Source: Desulfobacterales bacterium (GTDB lineage Bacteria > Desulfobacterota > Desulfobacteria > Desulfobacterales > JAFDCJ01). Taken from it: a DNA stretch of 5,491 nucleotides. The position numbers and the translations under genes were made by a program. The notes below the pieces were generated by a model, which was not told where the DNA came from, made no database searches, and was given only the letters and a program-made list of their open reading frames with translations. The DNA lies in contig CP070771.1 in assembly GCA_020345785.1 (NCBI GenBank), positions 6,919,743-6,925,233 on the forward strand, in the 5' to 3' direction. Below are positions 1-5,491 of this stretch, in pieces; positions within the stretch are counted from its first letter, which is position 1; every line of letters begins with the position of its first letter.

Positions 1-34
1 GCATTTTTTTTCTCAGATGCCTTCTGTACCACCT

Positions 35-46
35 CCGTTATAACGG
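35..46. promoter_or_regulatory. Perfect 12-bp palindrome CCGTTATAACGG overlapping a -10-like TATAAC
   Basis: CCGTTATAACGG is a perfect dyad lying 20 nt before GTG 67. Its centre contains TATAAC (39-44), five of six matches to a sigma70 -10 box, which would place a transcript start near 50 and leave a very short leader carrying AAGGT. No acceptable -35 hexamer lies 16-18 nt upstream. It could be an operator over a weak promoter, but it is also inside an open frame and may simply be coding sequence if the PilZ gene starts further left. Confidence 0.25.
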
Positions 47-66
47 ATTCCAAGGTAAAGCTGCGT

Positions 67-549
67 GTGCTCCTAAAAGACGACCTGGATAAAATGGGTG
101 AAAAAACCGCGGGATTAGAGGCGAAGCTGAATGATTACTGTAGAAACCTGGAATCGGTAGCAGATTTATTAAAAGCCAAAAATCTGGAGCGCAGAATTGA
201 CAAACGGCTCAATTTGCCGGGCAAAGTCCTGGCGCAGACGTTGGACGACAATAAACAACCGGTGGCCAAACCTTTCAAAGGCGAGCTTTTGGATATATCC
301 GTCAGCGGATTGGCATTCCTTATGAAAACAACGCAAAAGGCTTCCAACGTGCTACTTGGCCGCACTTTGAAAATGAATTTGAAGTTTGACGAACTGGCGT
401 CTGATCTTGAAATCAAATGCAGCGGCACGGTGGTTGCCGTCAATAGCGAGCCTTTTAATGAATATGTAATCCATGCCGAATTCCACAAGAACCTGAGTCA
501 GGTCGTCATGAATGAGCTGGAGGAGCTCCATAACCCTGAAGAAGTATAG
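67..549 (+). CDS. PilZ-domain protein, probable cyclic-di-GMP receptor (5' end uncertain)
   Basis: Small soluble protein of 160 residues if it starts at GTG 67. Residues 3-40 are charged and look helical, possibly a short coiled coil. A PilZ domain follows, with both classical cyclic-di-GMP-binding signatures: RxxxR at R43-R47 (within ERRIDKR) and DxSxxG at D76-G81 (DISVSG). The rest (to about residue 150) fits the PilZ beta-barrel and its closing helix. No signal peptide or membrane segment is seen, so it should be cytoplasmic. In this family, ligand binding changes the conformation or partner contacts of the protein; the target here cannot be read from sequence. The frame has no stop between position 1 and 67, so the gene may begin left of the window. 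GTG 67 has an AAGGT 10 nt upstream; ATG 94 is another in-frame start with no clear Shine-Dalgarno. The hybrid kinase gene starts 11 nt downstream, suggesting an operon. The domain call is firm; the start is not. Confidence 0.88.
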   Translation: MLLKDDLDKMGEKTAGLEAKLNDYCRNLESVADLLKAKNLERRIDKRLNLPGKVLAQTLDDNKQPVAKPFKGELLDISVSGLAFLMKTTQKASNVLLGRTLKMNLKFDELASDLEIKCSGTVVAVNSEPFNEYVIHAEFHKNLSQVVMNELEELHNPEEV

Positions 550-560
550 CCCTGTTTTTA

Positions 561-2120
561 ATGGCAGATAAAGAACCGCACAACACCGTGAAAAACGGTA
601 ATGAACCAGATCAAACCGGCGTGCAGTCGCGTCTGGACATCGCCGTTGAAAATGCAGCGGAGGCGATTCTAGTTACCGACATTGCCGGTAATATCCAATA
701 CGCTAACCCGGCGTTTGAGGACATTTCAGGTTATTCACGTCAGGAAGTCATCGACCGGCATATCTCTTTGCTGGACAGCGGCCAACACGACAAATCGTTT
801 TTCAATGACATGTGGCGGTCCATCAGAAAGGGTGATACCTGGAAGGGGCGCTTCATCAACAAGAAAAAGGATGACAGCCTCTATGAGGTTGAAGCCACCA
901 TTTCACCGGTTAGGAACAAGGCGGGCGACATTACCAATTTTGTCAGCGTGCAGCGGGACGTGACCCATGAAGTTCAGCTGCAGCGGCAGCTGCGGCAAGC
1001 CCAGAAAATGGAAGCGATCGGGACCCTTGCCGGAGGTATTGCCCACGATTTTAACAATCTGCTGATGGGAATTCAGGGTAACATATCCCTCTCCCTGTTG
1101 GAACTGGACCCCGACTCGCCCCTGTATCACAATCTTAAGAAAGTCGAGGAATATGTAACAAACGGTGTGGAACTCACCAAACAACTGCTGGGGTTTGCAC
1201 GGGGCGGTAAATATGAGGTGCGCCTGACGGATGTCAATCGTCTCTTGGAAGAGCAAGGCCTGCTTTTCAGTCGCGCCAATAAAAGAATTACTTTTAAAAC
1301 CGATTATGCCCAGGATCTTTGGAGCGTAGAGGCCGACCAGAGTCAGGTAGAGCAGATTATTTTCAATTTATTCATGAACGCCCTGCAGGCCATGCCGCAT
1401 GAGGGAACCCTAACGGTTCGGACCGAAAATGTGGCCATTGAAAAAGATGAGTACAAGCCTTACCGGGTAAAGGCTGGACGCTACGTTAAAATCAGCGTTT
1501 TGGACACCGGGGTCGGGATGGATGAAGAGACCCAGCGTAGAATATTCGATCCTTTTTTTACCACCAGGAACAAAGGGCGTGGGACCGGTCTGGGGCTGGC
1601 TTCGGTTTACGGCATCGTTAAAAATCACGAGGGCTTCATTGATGTCACCAGCCGCATCGGCCGGGGAACCCGGTTTGATGTATTTTTTCCGGCCAGGCAA
1701 ACACGTACCCCCATCGATCAGAAGACGGCCAGGAAACCATCCCGGGGAAAAGAGACGGTGCTGCTCGTGGATGATGAGGAAATGATCATCGATGTCGGTT
1801 CGCGTATGCTTGCCAAACTGGGATTTGAGGTCTTAACTGCCAGAAACGGCAGCGAGGCCGTCGCTGTCTACCGGAAGCGCCGGGACAATATTGATCTTGT
1901 TCTGCTGGACGTCGTCATGCCGAAAGTCGGCGGGGGTGAGGCATTTGACAGGCTAAGGGAGATTAATCCTGACGTTAAAGTGATTCTTTGCAGCGGTTAC
2001 AGTATCGACGGCCAGGCCAGGGAAATTCTCAGCCGCGGTTGCAACGCGTTTATTCAAAAACCCTTTAATCTGCAAACCCTATCCAAACAAATTCGGGAAG
2101 TGCTGGATGACTGGATGTGA
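561..2120 (+). CDS. Soluble hybrid sensor histidine kinase: PAS-HisKA-HATPase-receiver
   Basis: A 519-residue cytoplasmic hybrid kinase with no membrane segment. A PAS domain (about residues 22-137) is followed by a short coiled linker and the HisKA dimerisation domain, with the phospho-acceptor H162 in [10 protein letters not shown]. The ATPase domain (about 255-376) has the N-box N273, the G1 box D315-T-G-V-G and the G2 box G341-TGLGL. A C-terminal receiver (about 398-515) has the acidic pair D404-D405, phospho-acceptor D450 (LLDVVMP), S478 and K500-P501. All catalytic positions are present, so it should autophosphorylate and pass phosphate to its own receiver. There is no DNA-binding output domain, so the phosphate probably goes on through a phosphotransfer protein or separate regulator. 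The ligand of the PAS domain is unknown. It sits 11 nt behind the PilZ gene, which suggests co-transcription and a cyclic-di-GMP link (inference). ATG 561 has no clear Shine-Dalgarno, consistent with translational coupling. GTG 588 is a weaker alternative start. Confidence 0.95.
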   Translation: MADKEPHNTVKNGNEPDQTGVQSRLDIAVENAAEAILVTDIAGNIQYANPAFEDISGYSRQEVIDRHISLLDSGQHDKSFFNDMWRSIRKGDTWKGRFINKKKDDSLYEVEATISPVRNKAGDITNFVSVQRDVTHEVQLQRQLRQAQKMEAIGTLAGGIAHDFNNLLMGIQGNISLSLLELDPDSPLYHNLKKVEEYVTNGVELTKQLLGFARGGKYEVRLTDVNRLLEEQGLLFSRANKRITFKTDYAQDLWSVEADQSQVEQIIFNLFMNALQAMPHEGTLTVRTENVAIEKDEYKPYRVKAGRYVKISVLDTGVGMDEETQRRIFDPFFTTRNKGRGTGLGLASVYGIVKNHEGFIDVTSRIGRGTRFDVFFPARQTRTPIDQKTARKPSRGKETVLLVDDEEMIIDVGSRMLAKLGFEVLTARNGSEAVAVYRKRRDNIDLVLLDVVMPKVGGGEAFDRLREINPDVKVILCSGYSIDGQAREILSRGCNAFIQKPFNLQTLSKQIREVLDDWM

Positions 2121-2150
2121 GCGGGCTGCGAGTTGCGGGTTGCGCGTTGC

Positions 2151-2168
2151 GGGGGGGCGGGGGATGGG
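2151..2168 (+). other. Putative G-quadruplex motif after the kinase gene
   Basis: Runs of seven G (2151-2157), five G (2159-2163) and three G (2166-2168), separated by one C and by AT, satisfy the usual four-tract quadruplex pattern with very short loops. It lies 30 nt after the kinase stop codon on the coding strand, so it would be present in the transcript, where it could stall polymerase or protect the 3' end. This is pattern matching only. Confidence 0.4.
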
Positions 2169-2215
2169 CATAGAGCATGAAGCATAGCGTAAAAAGCAAG
2201 AGCCGGGTGCGGGAA

Positions 2216-2230
2216 GGCACTTTCAGTGCC
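2216..2230 (+). other. Small hairpin GGCACT-TTC-AGTGCC
   Basis: A perfect 6-bp stem with a 3-nt loop lies 95 nt after the kinase stop codon. No T-tract follows, so it does not qualify as a standard rho-independent terminator. It may stabilise the 3' end of the kinase transcript or be part of the repeat patchwork. Confidence 0.35.
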
Positions 2231-2501
2231 AGCTCATAGCTCATAGGTGATAGTTGATAGGGGAAGGTAAAAGGATAAAGCAGAAAGGATAAAGGACAAG
2301 GGATAAAGGAGAGCGCTGACGCGCCGGTTGGTTGGGTTTATTGAGTTTGTTGTGTTTGTTGAGTTGATTGGGTTGATTGGATTGATTGAGTAAAAAATAC
2401 AGATCTCACCCTCTCATCTTCTTACCTACTTACCCTCCCACCTTCTCACCCTCTCACCTTCCCAGAGGCCGACCGATATAAACTTAAAATCGACCGGTCA
2501 T

Positions 2502-2519
2502 CCCGTCTATTTAGACGGG
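2502..2519 (+). other. Hairpin CCCGTCT-ATTT-AGACGGG
   Basis: A perfect 7-bp GC-rich stem with a 4-nt loop, extendable at the base by a T-G wobble pair. It is followed by GCTTCTCC rather than a run of T, so a terminator is possible but not well supported. It follows a GACCGGTC palindrome at 2492-2499. It lies about 100 nt upstream of the likely mpl start codons. Confidence 0.4.
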
Positions 2520-2621
2520 GCTTCTCCGCTTCCCAGCCTCCCAGCGTTCCAGCCTCATAACTTCTGACTTCTGGCATCTGCCATCTGAGTGACAGGCAAT
2601 ACCTTAATTCGATGTGACATA

Positions 2622-4049
2622 ATGATGATGGACATGACCCAAAATAGAATCAACGAGACTGTGAAAAAAATCCATTTGACCGCCGTTTGCGGCACGGGCA
2701 TGGGGGCTTTGGCCTGTATGCTGCGCGACCTTGGTTTTGAGGTGACCGGTTCCGATCAAAATGTGTATCCGCCCATGAGCACTTTTCTGGAGCAAAAGGG
2801 CATTCGAATCATGGAGGGTTTCAGGGAGGAAAACCTTGAATATGGCCCTGATCTCGTTGTTATCGGCAATGTCGTCACGCGGGAGAACCCGGAAGCCCGG
2901 AAAGTAGACCGCATGGGGCTGCCGTTTTGCTCCATGCCCCAGGCATTAAATCATTTTGTGGCGCGCGGCAAAAAAACGCTTCTGGTAAGCGGCACCCACG
3001 GAAAGACCACTACATCCTCCATCCTAGCCTGGATGCTGCATGAAGCCGGTCATGACCCGTCTTTTATGATCGGCGGCATCCTGAAAAATTTTGACAGCAA
3101 CTACCGCCTCGGCAACGGCCATTATTTTGTGGTTGAAGGCGACGAGTACGATACGGCTTTTTTTGACAAAGTACCGAAGTTTTTTCATTACCGGCCCCAG
3201 ATGGCGGTTCTGACCAGTGTTGAATTTGATCATGCGGATATTTTTGATGATCTGGACGATGTTAAAGAAGCATTCGGCCGCTTTTTATCCGGCCTGTCCG
3301 AATCCAGCTTGCTGTTCGCATTTGACGACGATCAGAATATCGACGTGCTTATTGACCGTTGCCGTTGCCGTCATGCACGCTATGGCTTTAAAAAAGGCTC
3401 CCCCTGGCGACTGGACGCCATCACCGTTGATCCGCCATGGACGACATTTGAAGTTTCCAAAAACACCCATCGTTTCGGTGGGTTCCGAACAAAACTTTTT
3501 GGGGAACACAATCTTGCCAATGCACTGTCGGTCATTGCCATGGCCGATCACTTGGGTATTCCGCTGCCTGTTATGCAGGCTGCGTTTGAGTCCTTTGAGG
3601 GGATTAAGCGCCGGCAGGAAATTCGGGGACAAAAACGGCGCATAACGGTCATGGATGATTTTGCCCATCATCCGACTGCCGTGCGGGAGACCATCCGGGC
3701 GGTAAAATCGGTATCGACCGGCGGTCGTCTAATCGCCGTCTTCGAACCCAGAACGGCTACCAGTATGCGCAGCATTTTCCAAAACGACTATGCGCATGCC
3801 TTTGATATGGCCGATGTGATCTGCATCCGCAAGCCGCCGTCGGTCAGAAAAATTCCCGCAGCTGAGCAGTTTTCATCGGAGAAATTGGTCAATGACCTAA
3901 AAATGCAAGGCAAAGACGCCTACTTTTTTCCGGACACGGAGGCCATCATCGATTTTCTGGTTATTAATGCTGCGTCCGGCGACCTGGTCCTCATCATGTC
4001 CAACGGCGGGTTTGACAATATCCATCAACGGCTGCTGGATCGGCTGTGA
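2622..4049 (+). CDS. mpl: UDP-N-acetylmuramate:L-alanyl-gamma-D-glutamyl-meso-diaminopimelate ligase
   Basis: ATP-dependent cytoplasmic ligase of peptidoglycan recycling. It joins the tripeptide L-Ala-gamma-D-Glu-meso-DAP, recovered from old murein, to UDP-MurNAc, bypassing MurC, MurD and MurE. Numbering from ATG 2622 (475 residues; E. coli Mpl has about 457): an N-terminal nucleotide-binding fold with CGTGMGALA and the family phrase GSDQNVYPPMSTFLEQ; the ATP P-loop GTHGKTTT at 124-131 with K128; VEGDEYD (E172-D177) followed by the FFDK segment; EFDHADIFDDL; GEHNLANALS; DDFAHHPTA at 345-353; EPRTATSMR; and the C-terminal MSNGGFDNIHQ. The VYPPMST and SNGGF phrases favour Mpl over MurC. The start is uncertain: ATGs at 2622, 2625, 2628 and 2634 and GTG 2661 are all in frame and none has a strong Shine-Dalgarno. 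GTG 2589 would begin inside the repeat patchwork and is less likely. No partner gene is adjacent, so it appears to be a single-gene unit. Confidence 0.94.
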   Translation: MMMDMTQNRINETVKKIHLTAVCGTGMGALACMLRDLGFEVTGSDQNVYPPMSTFLEQKGIRIMEGFREENLEYGPDLVVIGNVVTRENPEARKVDRMGLPFCSMPQALNHFVARGKKTLLVSGTHGKTTTSSILAWMLHEAGHDPSFMIGGILKNFDSNYRLGNGHYFVVEGDEYDTAFFDKVPKFFHYRPQMAVLTSVEFDHADIFDDLDDVKEAFGRFLSGLSESSLLFAFDDDQNIDVLIDRCRCRHARYGFKKGSPWRLDAITVDPPWTTFEVSKNTHRFGGFRTKLFGEHNLANALSVIAMADHLGIPLPVMQAAFESFEGIKRRQEIRGQKRRITVMDDFAHHPTAVRETIRAVKSVSTGGRLIAVFEPRTATSMRSIFQNDYAHAFDMADVICIRKPPSVRKIPAAEQFSSEKLVNDLKMQGKDAYFFPDTEAIIDFLVINAASGDLVLIMSNGGFDNIHQRLLDRL

Positions 4050-4129
4050 TACCCTTTGAAGCGGCCTTTGTCAGGGTTTTAAAGCAAGCCCGACTCACGA
4101 CATTCAGACAGGCAAACCAGCATTCAAGG
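4050..4129. other. mpl 3' flank, nothing recognised
   Basis: This stretch directly follows the mpl stop codon. I see no gene, no GC-rich stem followed by a T-tract, and no promoter. Transcription of mpl may end within the palindromic element that follows. Confidence 0.4.
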
Positions 4130-4360
4130 CAATTTCCAAGCACCAAAAACCAAATATCAAACAAATCACAATGAGCTAAATTCAAAATTCCAAACATATG
4201 ATCCGTTTACAGTTGTACCTAATGGTATCTTCAGGAGCAGACTTGGGTTTGCGAAGCAATGCGATACAACTGTCGGATATGTTTTGGTCATTGAATATTG
4301 ATCCGCCGGAGGCGGAGAGATTTATTTATAATTTGGTGCTTGAGGTTTGGAATTTAATTG
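4130..4360. repeat. Imperfect inverted-repeat (palindromic) element of about 230 bp
   Basis: The two halves are imperfect reverse complements in collinear order. Outermost, CAATT 4130-4134 matches AATTG 4356-4360. CAAGCACCAAA 4137-4147 matches TTTGGTGCTTG 4332-4342 exactly. The stretch 4155-4167 resembles the complement of 4318-4330. CAATGA 4169-4174 matches TCATTG 4288-4293. 4190-4217 pairs with 4265-4287 over about 22 bp with two 3-nt bulges and one 1-nt bulge, including the perfect 9-mer ACAGTTGTA/TACAACTGT. The tip loop is 4218-4264. A separate mini-hairpin TCCGCC-GGA-GGCGGA sits at 4302-4316 in the right half. The left arm is rich in CCAAA/CAAA words. No transposase and no clear target-site duplication are seen. 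It could be a non-autonomous mobile element or REP/MITE-like dispersed palindrome; as RNA it could act as a transcription barrier or processing site after mpl. Confidence 0.65.
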
Positions 4361-4469
4361 TCTTGCAAATAATCTGGTGTAGATGGCTTCTCATGTACTT
4401 TAACGTTGGCCCGATAGCTGAGCGAAACACCTTGACATCGGCGCCGGATTGATTTACTTAATTTTACCC
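4361..4469. other. Spacer between palindromic element and fabF promoter, nothing firm
   Basis: No credible open frame or RNA gene is seen. A TTGACA at 4432-4437 resembles a -35 box, but the hexamers 15-19 nt downstream (for example TACTTA 4455-4460) are poor -10 boxes. GGTGT 4376-4380 could pair with ACACC 4427-4431, but five base pairs across that distance is weak. Confidence 0.3.
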
Positions 4470-4498
4470 TTGAATAAGTGATTTGCGAGTATTATTAT
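4470..4498 (+). promoter_or_regulatory. Probable sigma70-type promoter for fabF
   Basis: The -35 box TTGAAT (4470-4475, four of six consensus) and -10 box TATTAT (4493-4498, five of six) are separated by exactly 17 nt in AT-rich DNA. The predicted transcript start is near 4505, giving a 5' leader of about 220 nt before the fabF start codon. It is the best promoter-like pair I found in the mpl-fabF gap and implies fabF has its own transcription unit. Confidence 0.55.
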
Positions 4499-4504
4499 AA
4501 AATC

Positions 4505-4714
4505 AAATTCAAATAGTTACAGGCTTGCATTTACTTACTTCGGCGACCGGATTAAGCTAACCGCTCGGACATAGACTCTAAATCACGGTGCCGGCAGGTA
4601 GCTGTGATTGACAGTCGGTCGCCATACAGCTTACCTCGTCGGTCCACCGCACCTGTTGTATGAAAATAATACTCAGGACCCAATTGAGCCGGACTCGATT
4701 GAGGTAAAAATTAC
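4505..4714 (+). promoter_or_regulatory. Long, potentially structured 5' leader of fabF
   Basis: The stretch is non-coding, with stops scattered in all three forward frames. Potential helices: GGCGACCG 4542-4549 with CGGTCGCC 4616-4623 (8 bp perfect, enclosing 66 nt); inside it AATCACGG 4581-4588 with CTGTGATT 4602-4609 (8 bp including one G-U). Its 13-nt loop contains CCGGCAGGT (4591-4599), which could pair with ACC (4560-4562) and TCGG (4565-4568), giving a pseudoknot or an alternative fold. CATACAGC 4623-4630 can pair with 4655-4662 (8 bp, one G-U). A further hairpin sits at 4678-4705. I recognise no known riboswitch class. Single 8-bp matches can occur by chance in 200 nt, so the case rests on their number and on the long leader. 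Whether it regulates fabF is unknown. Confidence 0.35.
4678..4705 (+). promoter_or_regulatory. Hairpin just upstream of the fabF ribosome binding site
   Basis: ACC-CAATTGAG (4678-4688) pairs with CTCGATTG (4694-4701) and, past a bulged A4702, with GGT (4703-4705), closing a CCGGA loop. This gives 11 bp including one G-U pair. It ends 9 nt before GGGAGG, so it leaves the binding site open and could insulate it or mark an alternative fold. No U-tract follows, so it is not a terminator. Confidence 0.45.
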
Positions 4715-4720
4715 GGGAGG
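4715..4720 (+). promoter_or_regulatory. Strong Shine-Dalgarno GGGAGG that fixes the TTG start of fabF
   Basis: GGGAGG followed by A lies 5 nt before TTG 4726, in a near-ideal position. The encoded protein then begins MNRRVVITGLG, matching the usual FabF N-terminus. The next in-frame candidate, GTG 4762, would remove the first beta strand and has no such site, so TTG is the best start. Confidence 0.8.
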
Positions 4721-4725
4721 ATCAT

Positions 4726-5491
4726 TTGAATAGACGTGTTGTTATAACAGGACTTGGGCTTGTGACGCCTCTGGGAATCGGCGTAAAACAAAGCTGGGAA
4801 AACCTTTGCGCCGGAAAATCGGGAGTTGGAGAAATTACCCGGTTTGATGCATCTGATTTTCAGACCAAAATTGCCGCCGAGGTCAAAGATTTTCATGCTG
4901 AAGATTTTCTGCCGAAAAAAGATGCCAAACGCACCGAGCGTTTTATTGCCTTTGCCATCGCAGCCGCCCGTATCGCGCTGGAAGATTCCGGATTGGTCAT
5001 CGACAGCACCAACAGCAACCGCGTCGGTGTGATCACCGGCTGCGGATTGGGGGGCCTGGGAATACTTGAGTCCACCTGCGATACTTTGGCGAAGAGGGGT
5101 CCGCGCAGGGTGAGTCCGTTCTTTATCCCCATGATGATCGGCAATATGGCTCCGGGGATGATTTCCATCCACTTTGGTGCGAAAGGTCCTAATGCTTCCC
5201 TTGCAACTGCCTGTGCCGCCGGCGCTCACGGCGTGGGGGACTCTTATAATGTTATCCGCAGCGGCAGAGCGGATGCCATGATTACCGGCGGTGTCGAAGC
5301 TGTGGTCAATCCGACCTGCATTGCCGGGTTTAATGCCATGAAAGCCCTTTCCACCCGCAATGATCAGCCGGAAAAAGCTTCTCGTCCCTTTGAGCGCGAT
5401 CGAGACGGTTTCGTGGTGGGTGAAGGCAGCGGCATCATGATCGTCGAAGCCCTGGACCATGCCCTCAAACGAGGCGCTCATATCTATGCCG
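4726..5491 (+). CDS. fabF: Beta-ketoacyl-ACP synthase II (partial, 3' end beyond window)
   Basis: Condensing enzyme of type II fatty-acid synthesis. It adds two carbons from malonyl-ACP to an acyl-ACP in the cytoplasm, releasing CO2. The window shows the first 255 residues of a protein usually near 410. The N-terminus RRVVITGLGLVTPLG, the helix ERFIAFAIAAARIAL, GVITGCGLGG and SPFFIPMM are typical. The active-site nucleophile is C163 in ATACAAGAH, the same number as in E. coli FabF. MITGGVEA, MKALSTRND, the ASRPF segment and RDGFVVGEGSG follow. The two catalytic histidines and the conserved lysine lie beyond the right edge and cannot be checked. It starts at TTG, set by GGGAGG 5 nt upstream. 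No acpP, fabG or other fatty-acid gene precedes it, although in many bacteria fabF directly follows acpP; instead there is a promoter and long leader. The C-terminus is cut off by the window, not by mutation. Confidence 0.95.
   Translation, partial: MNRRVVITGLGLVTPLGIGVKQSWENLCAGKSGVGEITRFDASDFQTKIAAEVKDFHAEDFLPKKDAKRTERFIAFAIAAARIALEDSGLVIDSTNSNRVGVITGCGLGGLGILESTCDTLAKRGPRRVSPFFIPMMIGNMAPGMISIHFGAKGPNASLATACAAGAHGVGDSYNVIRSGRADAMITGGVEAVVNPTCIAGFNAMKALSTRNDQPEKASRPFERDRDGFVVGEGSGIMIVEALDHALKRGAHIYA

Larger units (their letters stand above)
2121..2588. repeat. Intergenic patchwork of degenerate short-word repeats
   Basis: No credible gene lies in these 468 bp. The + strand changes composition in blocks. 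2121-2155 has GTTGCGGG-like units. 2230-2262 repeats AGCTCATA/TGATAG words. 2268-2310 has AAAGGATA-like units. 2326-2390 has only G, T and A, built of TTGATTGG-like words. 2404-2464 is C/T rich, with the 13-mer TCTCACCCTCTCA at 2404-2416 and again at 2444-2456. 2522-2588 has CTTCCCAGCCT and TTCTGACTTCTGG words. Units are imperfect and there is no conserved spacer pattern, so this is not a CRISPR array. I recall similar word-salad spacers from Desulfobacterales genomes, but that is memory, not a search. No convincing promoter for mpl is visible inside it. Confidence 0.7.

Noticed and set aside
4..11. Run of eight T at the left edge as the tail of a terminator of a preceding gene
   Set aside because: The stem that should precede it would be outside the window, so there is nothing to support the call.
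2326..2464. Possible CRISPR array or regular tandem repeat in the G/T and C/T tracts
   Set aside because: Units are short and imperfect and there are no unique spacers of even length. The only clear direct repeat is a 13-mer occurring twice, 40 nt apart.
4198..4452. 84-codon open frame on the + strand
   Set aside because: Most of it translates the right half of the palindromic element, it has no Shine-Dalgarno, and its protein resembles no family I know.
4432..4460. Second promoter candidate with TTGACA at 4432-4437
   Set aside because: The hexamers at proper spacing (such as TACTTA) match the -10 consensus poorly. The pair at 4470-4498 is clearly better.
4589..4620. Resemblance of CCGGCAGGTAGC and the following bases to the 3' part of the GEMM-I cyclic-di-GMP riboswitch
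   Set aside because: The conserved GCAAA-type segments and the upstream GNRA-capped hairpin are missing, so the aptamer core cannot be built. The likeness is limited to a short stretch.
4542..4624. tRNA-like outline: 7-8 bp acceptor-like stem (GGCGACC/GGTCGCC), small AGC-TAACC-GCT arm, and CTCTAAA at 4576-4582, as in the anticodon loop of amber-reading pyrrolysine tRNA
   Set aside because: The anticodon stem fails: only A4575-T4583 and G4574-C4584 pair and the next positions mismatch. No T arm can be placed before the 3' acceptor strand, no CCA is encoded, and no pyl gene is in the window. The TAG match is probably coincidence.
4711..5481. 256-codon open frame on the - strand
   Set aside because: It lies exactly opposite fabF, whose + strand translation carries the family motifs and the active-site cysteine. 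The antisense protein has low-complexity composition and no recognisable domain.

Overview
This window looks like chromosomal DNA from a Gram-negative bacterium, most likely a member of the Desulfobacterota (sulfate-reducer-like 'deltaproteobacteria'). This placement is an inference from three things: a soluble PAS/HDFNN-type hybrid histidine kinase next to a PilZ protein; an Mpl-type murein-recycling ligase; and long intergenic stretches made of degenerate A/C-rich or G/T-rich short words. No rRNA or other phylogenetic marker is present, so the placement stays tentative.

Layout, all genes on the + strand. (1) 1-549: a small PilZ-domain protein with both cyclic-di-GMP-binding signatures. Its frame is open to the left edge, so its start is uncertain. 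(2) 561-2120: a cytoplasmic hybrid histidine kinase (PAS, HisKA, HATPase, receiver), 11 nt after the PilZ gene and probably co-transcribed with it. (3) 2121-2588: about 470 bp of non-coding DNA made of successive blocks of degenerate short repeats with strong strand asymmetry, plus two small hairpins and a G-quadruplex-type motif. (4) 2622-4049: mpl, the ligase that reattaches recycled murein tripeptide to UDP-MurNAc. (5) 4050-4725: about 675 bp without a credible gene. It holds an imperfect inverted-repeat element of about 230 bp (4130-4360), a good sigma70-type promoter (4470-4498) and a leader of about 220 nt with several potential stems. (6) 4726-5491: the 5' two-thirds of fabF (beta-ketoacyl-ACP synthase II), starting at TTG behind a strong ribosome binding site and running off the right edge.

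The PilZ/kinase pair is plausibly one signalling unit joining cyclic-di-GMP to a phosphorelay. mpl and fabF both serve the cell envelope (peptidoglycan recycling and fatty-acid synthesis), but long non-coding spacers separate them and they are probably independent transcription units. No defence system, CRISPR array, transposase or phage gene is visible. The least explained parts are the two intergenic regions, above all the palindromic element and the structured leader before fabF.
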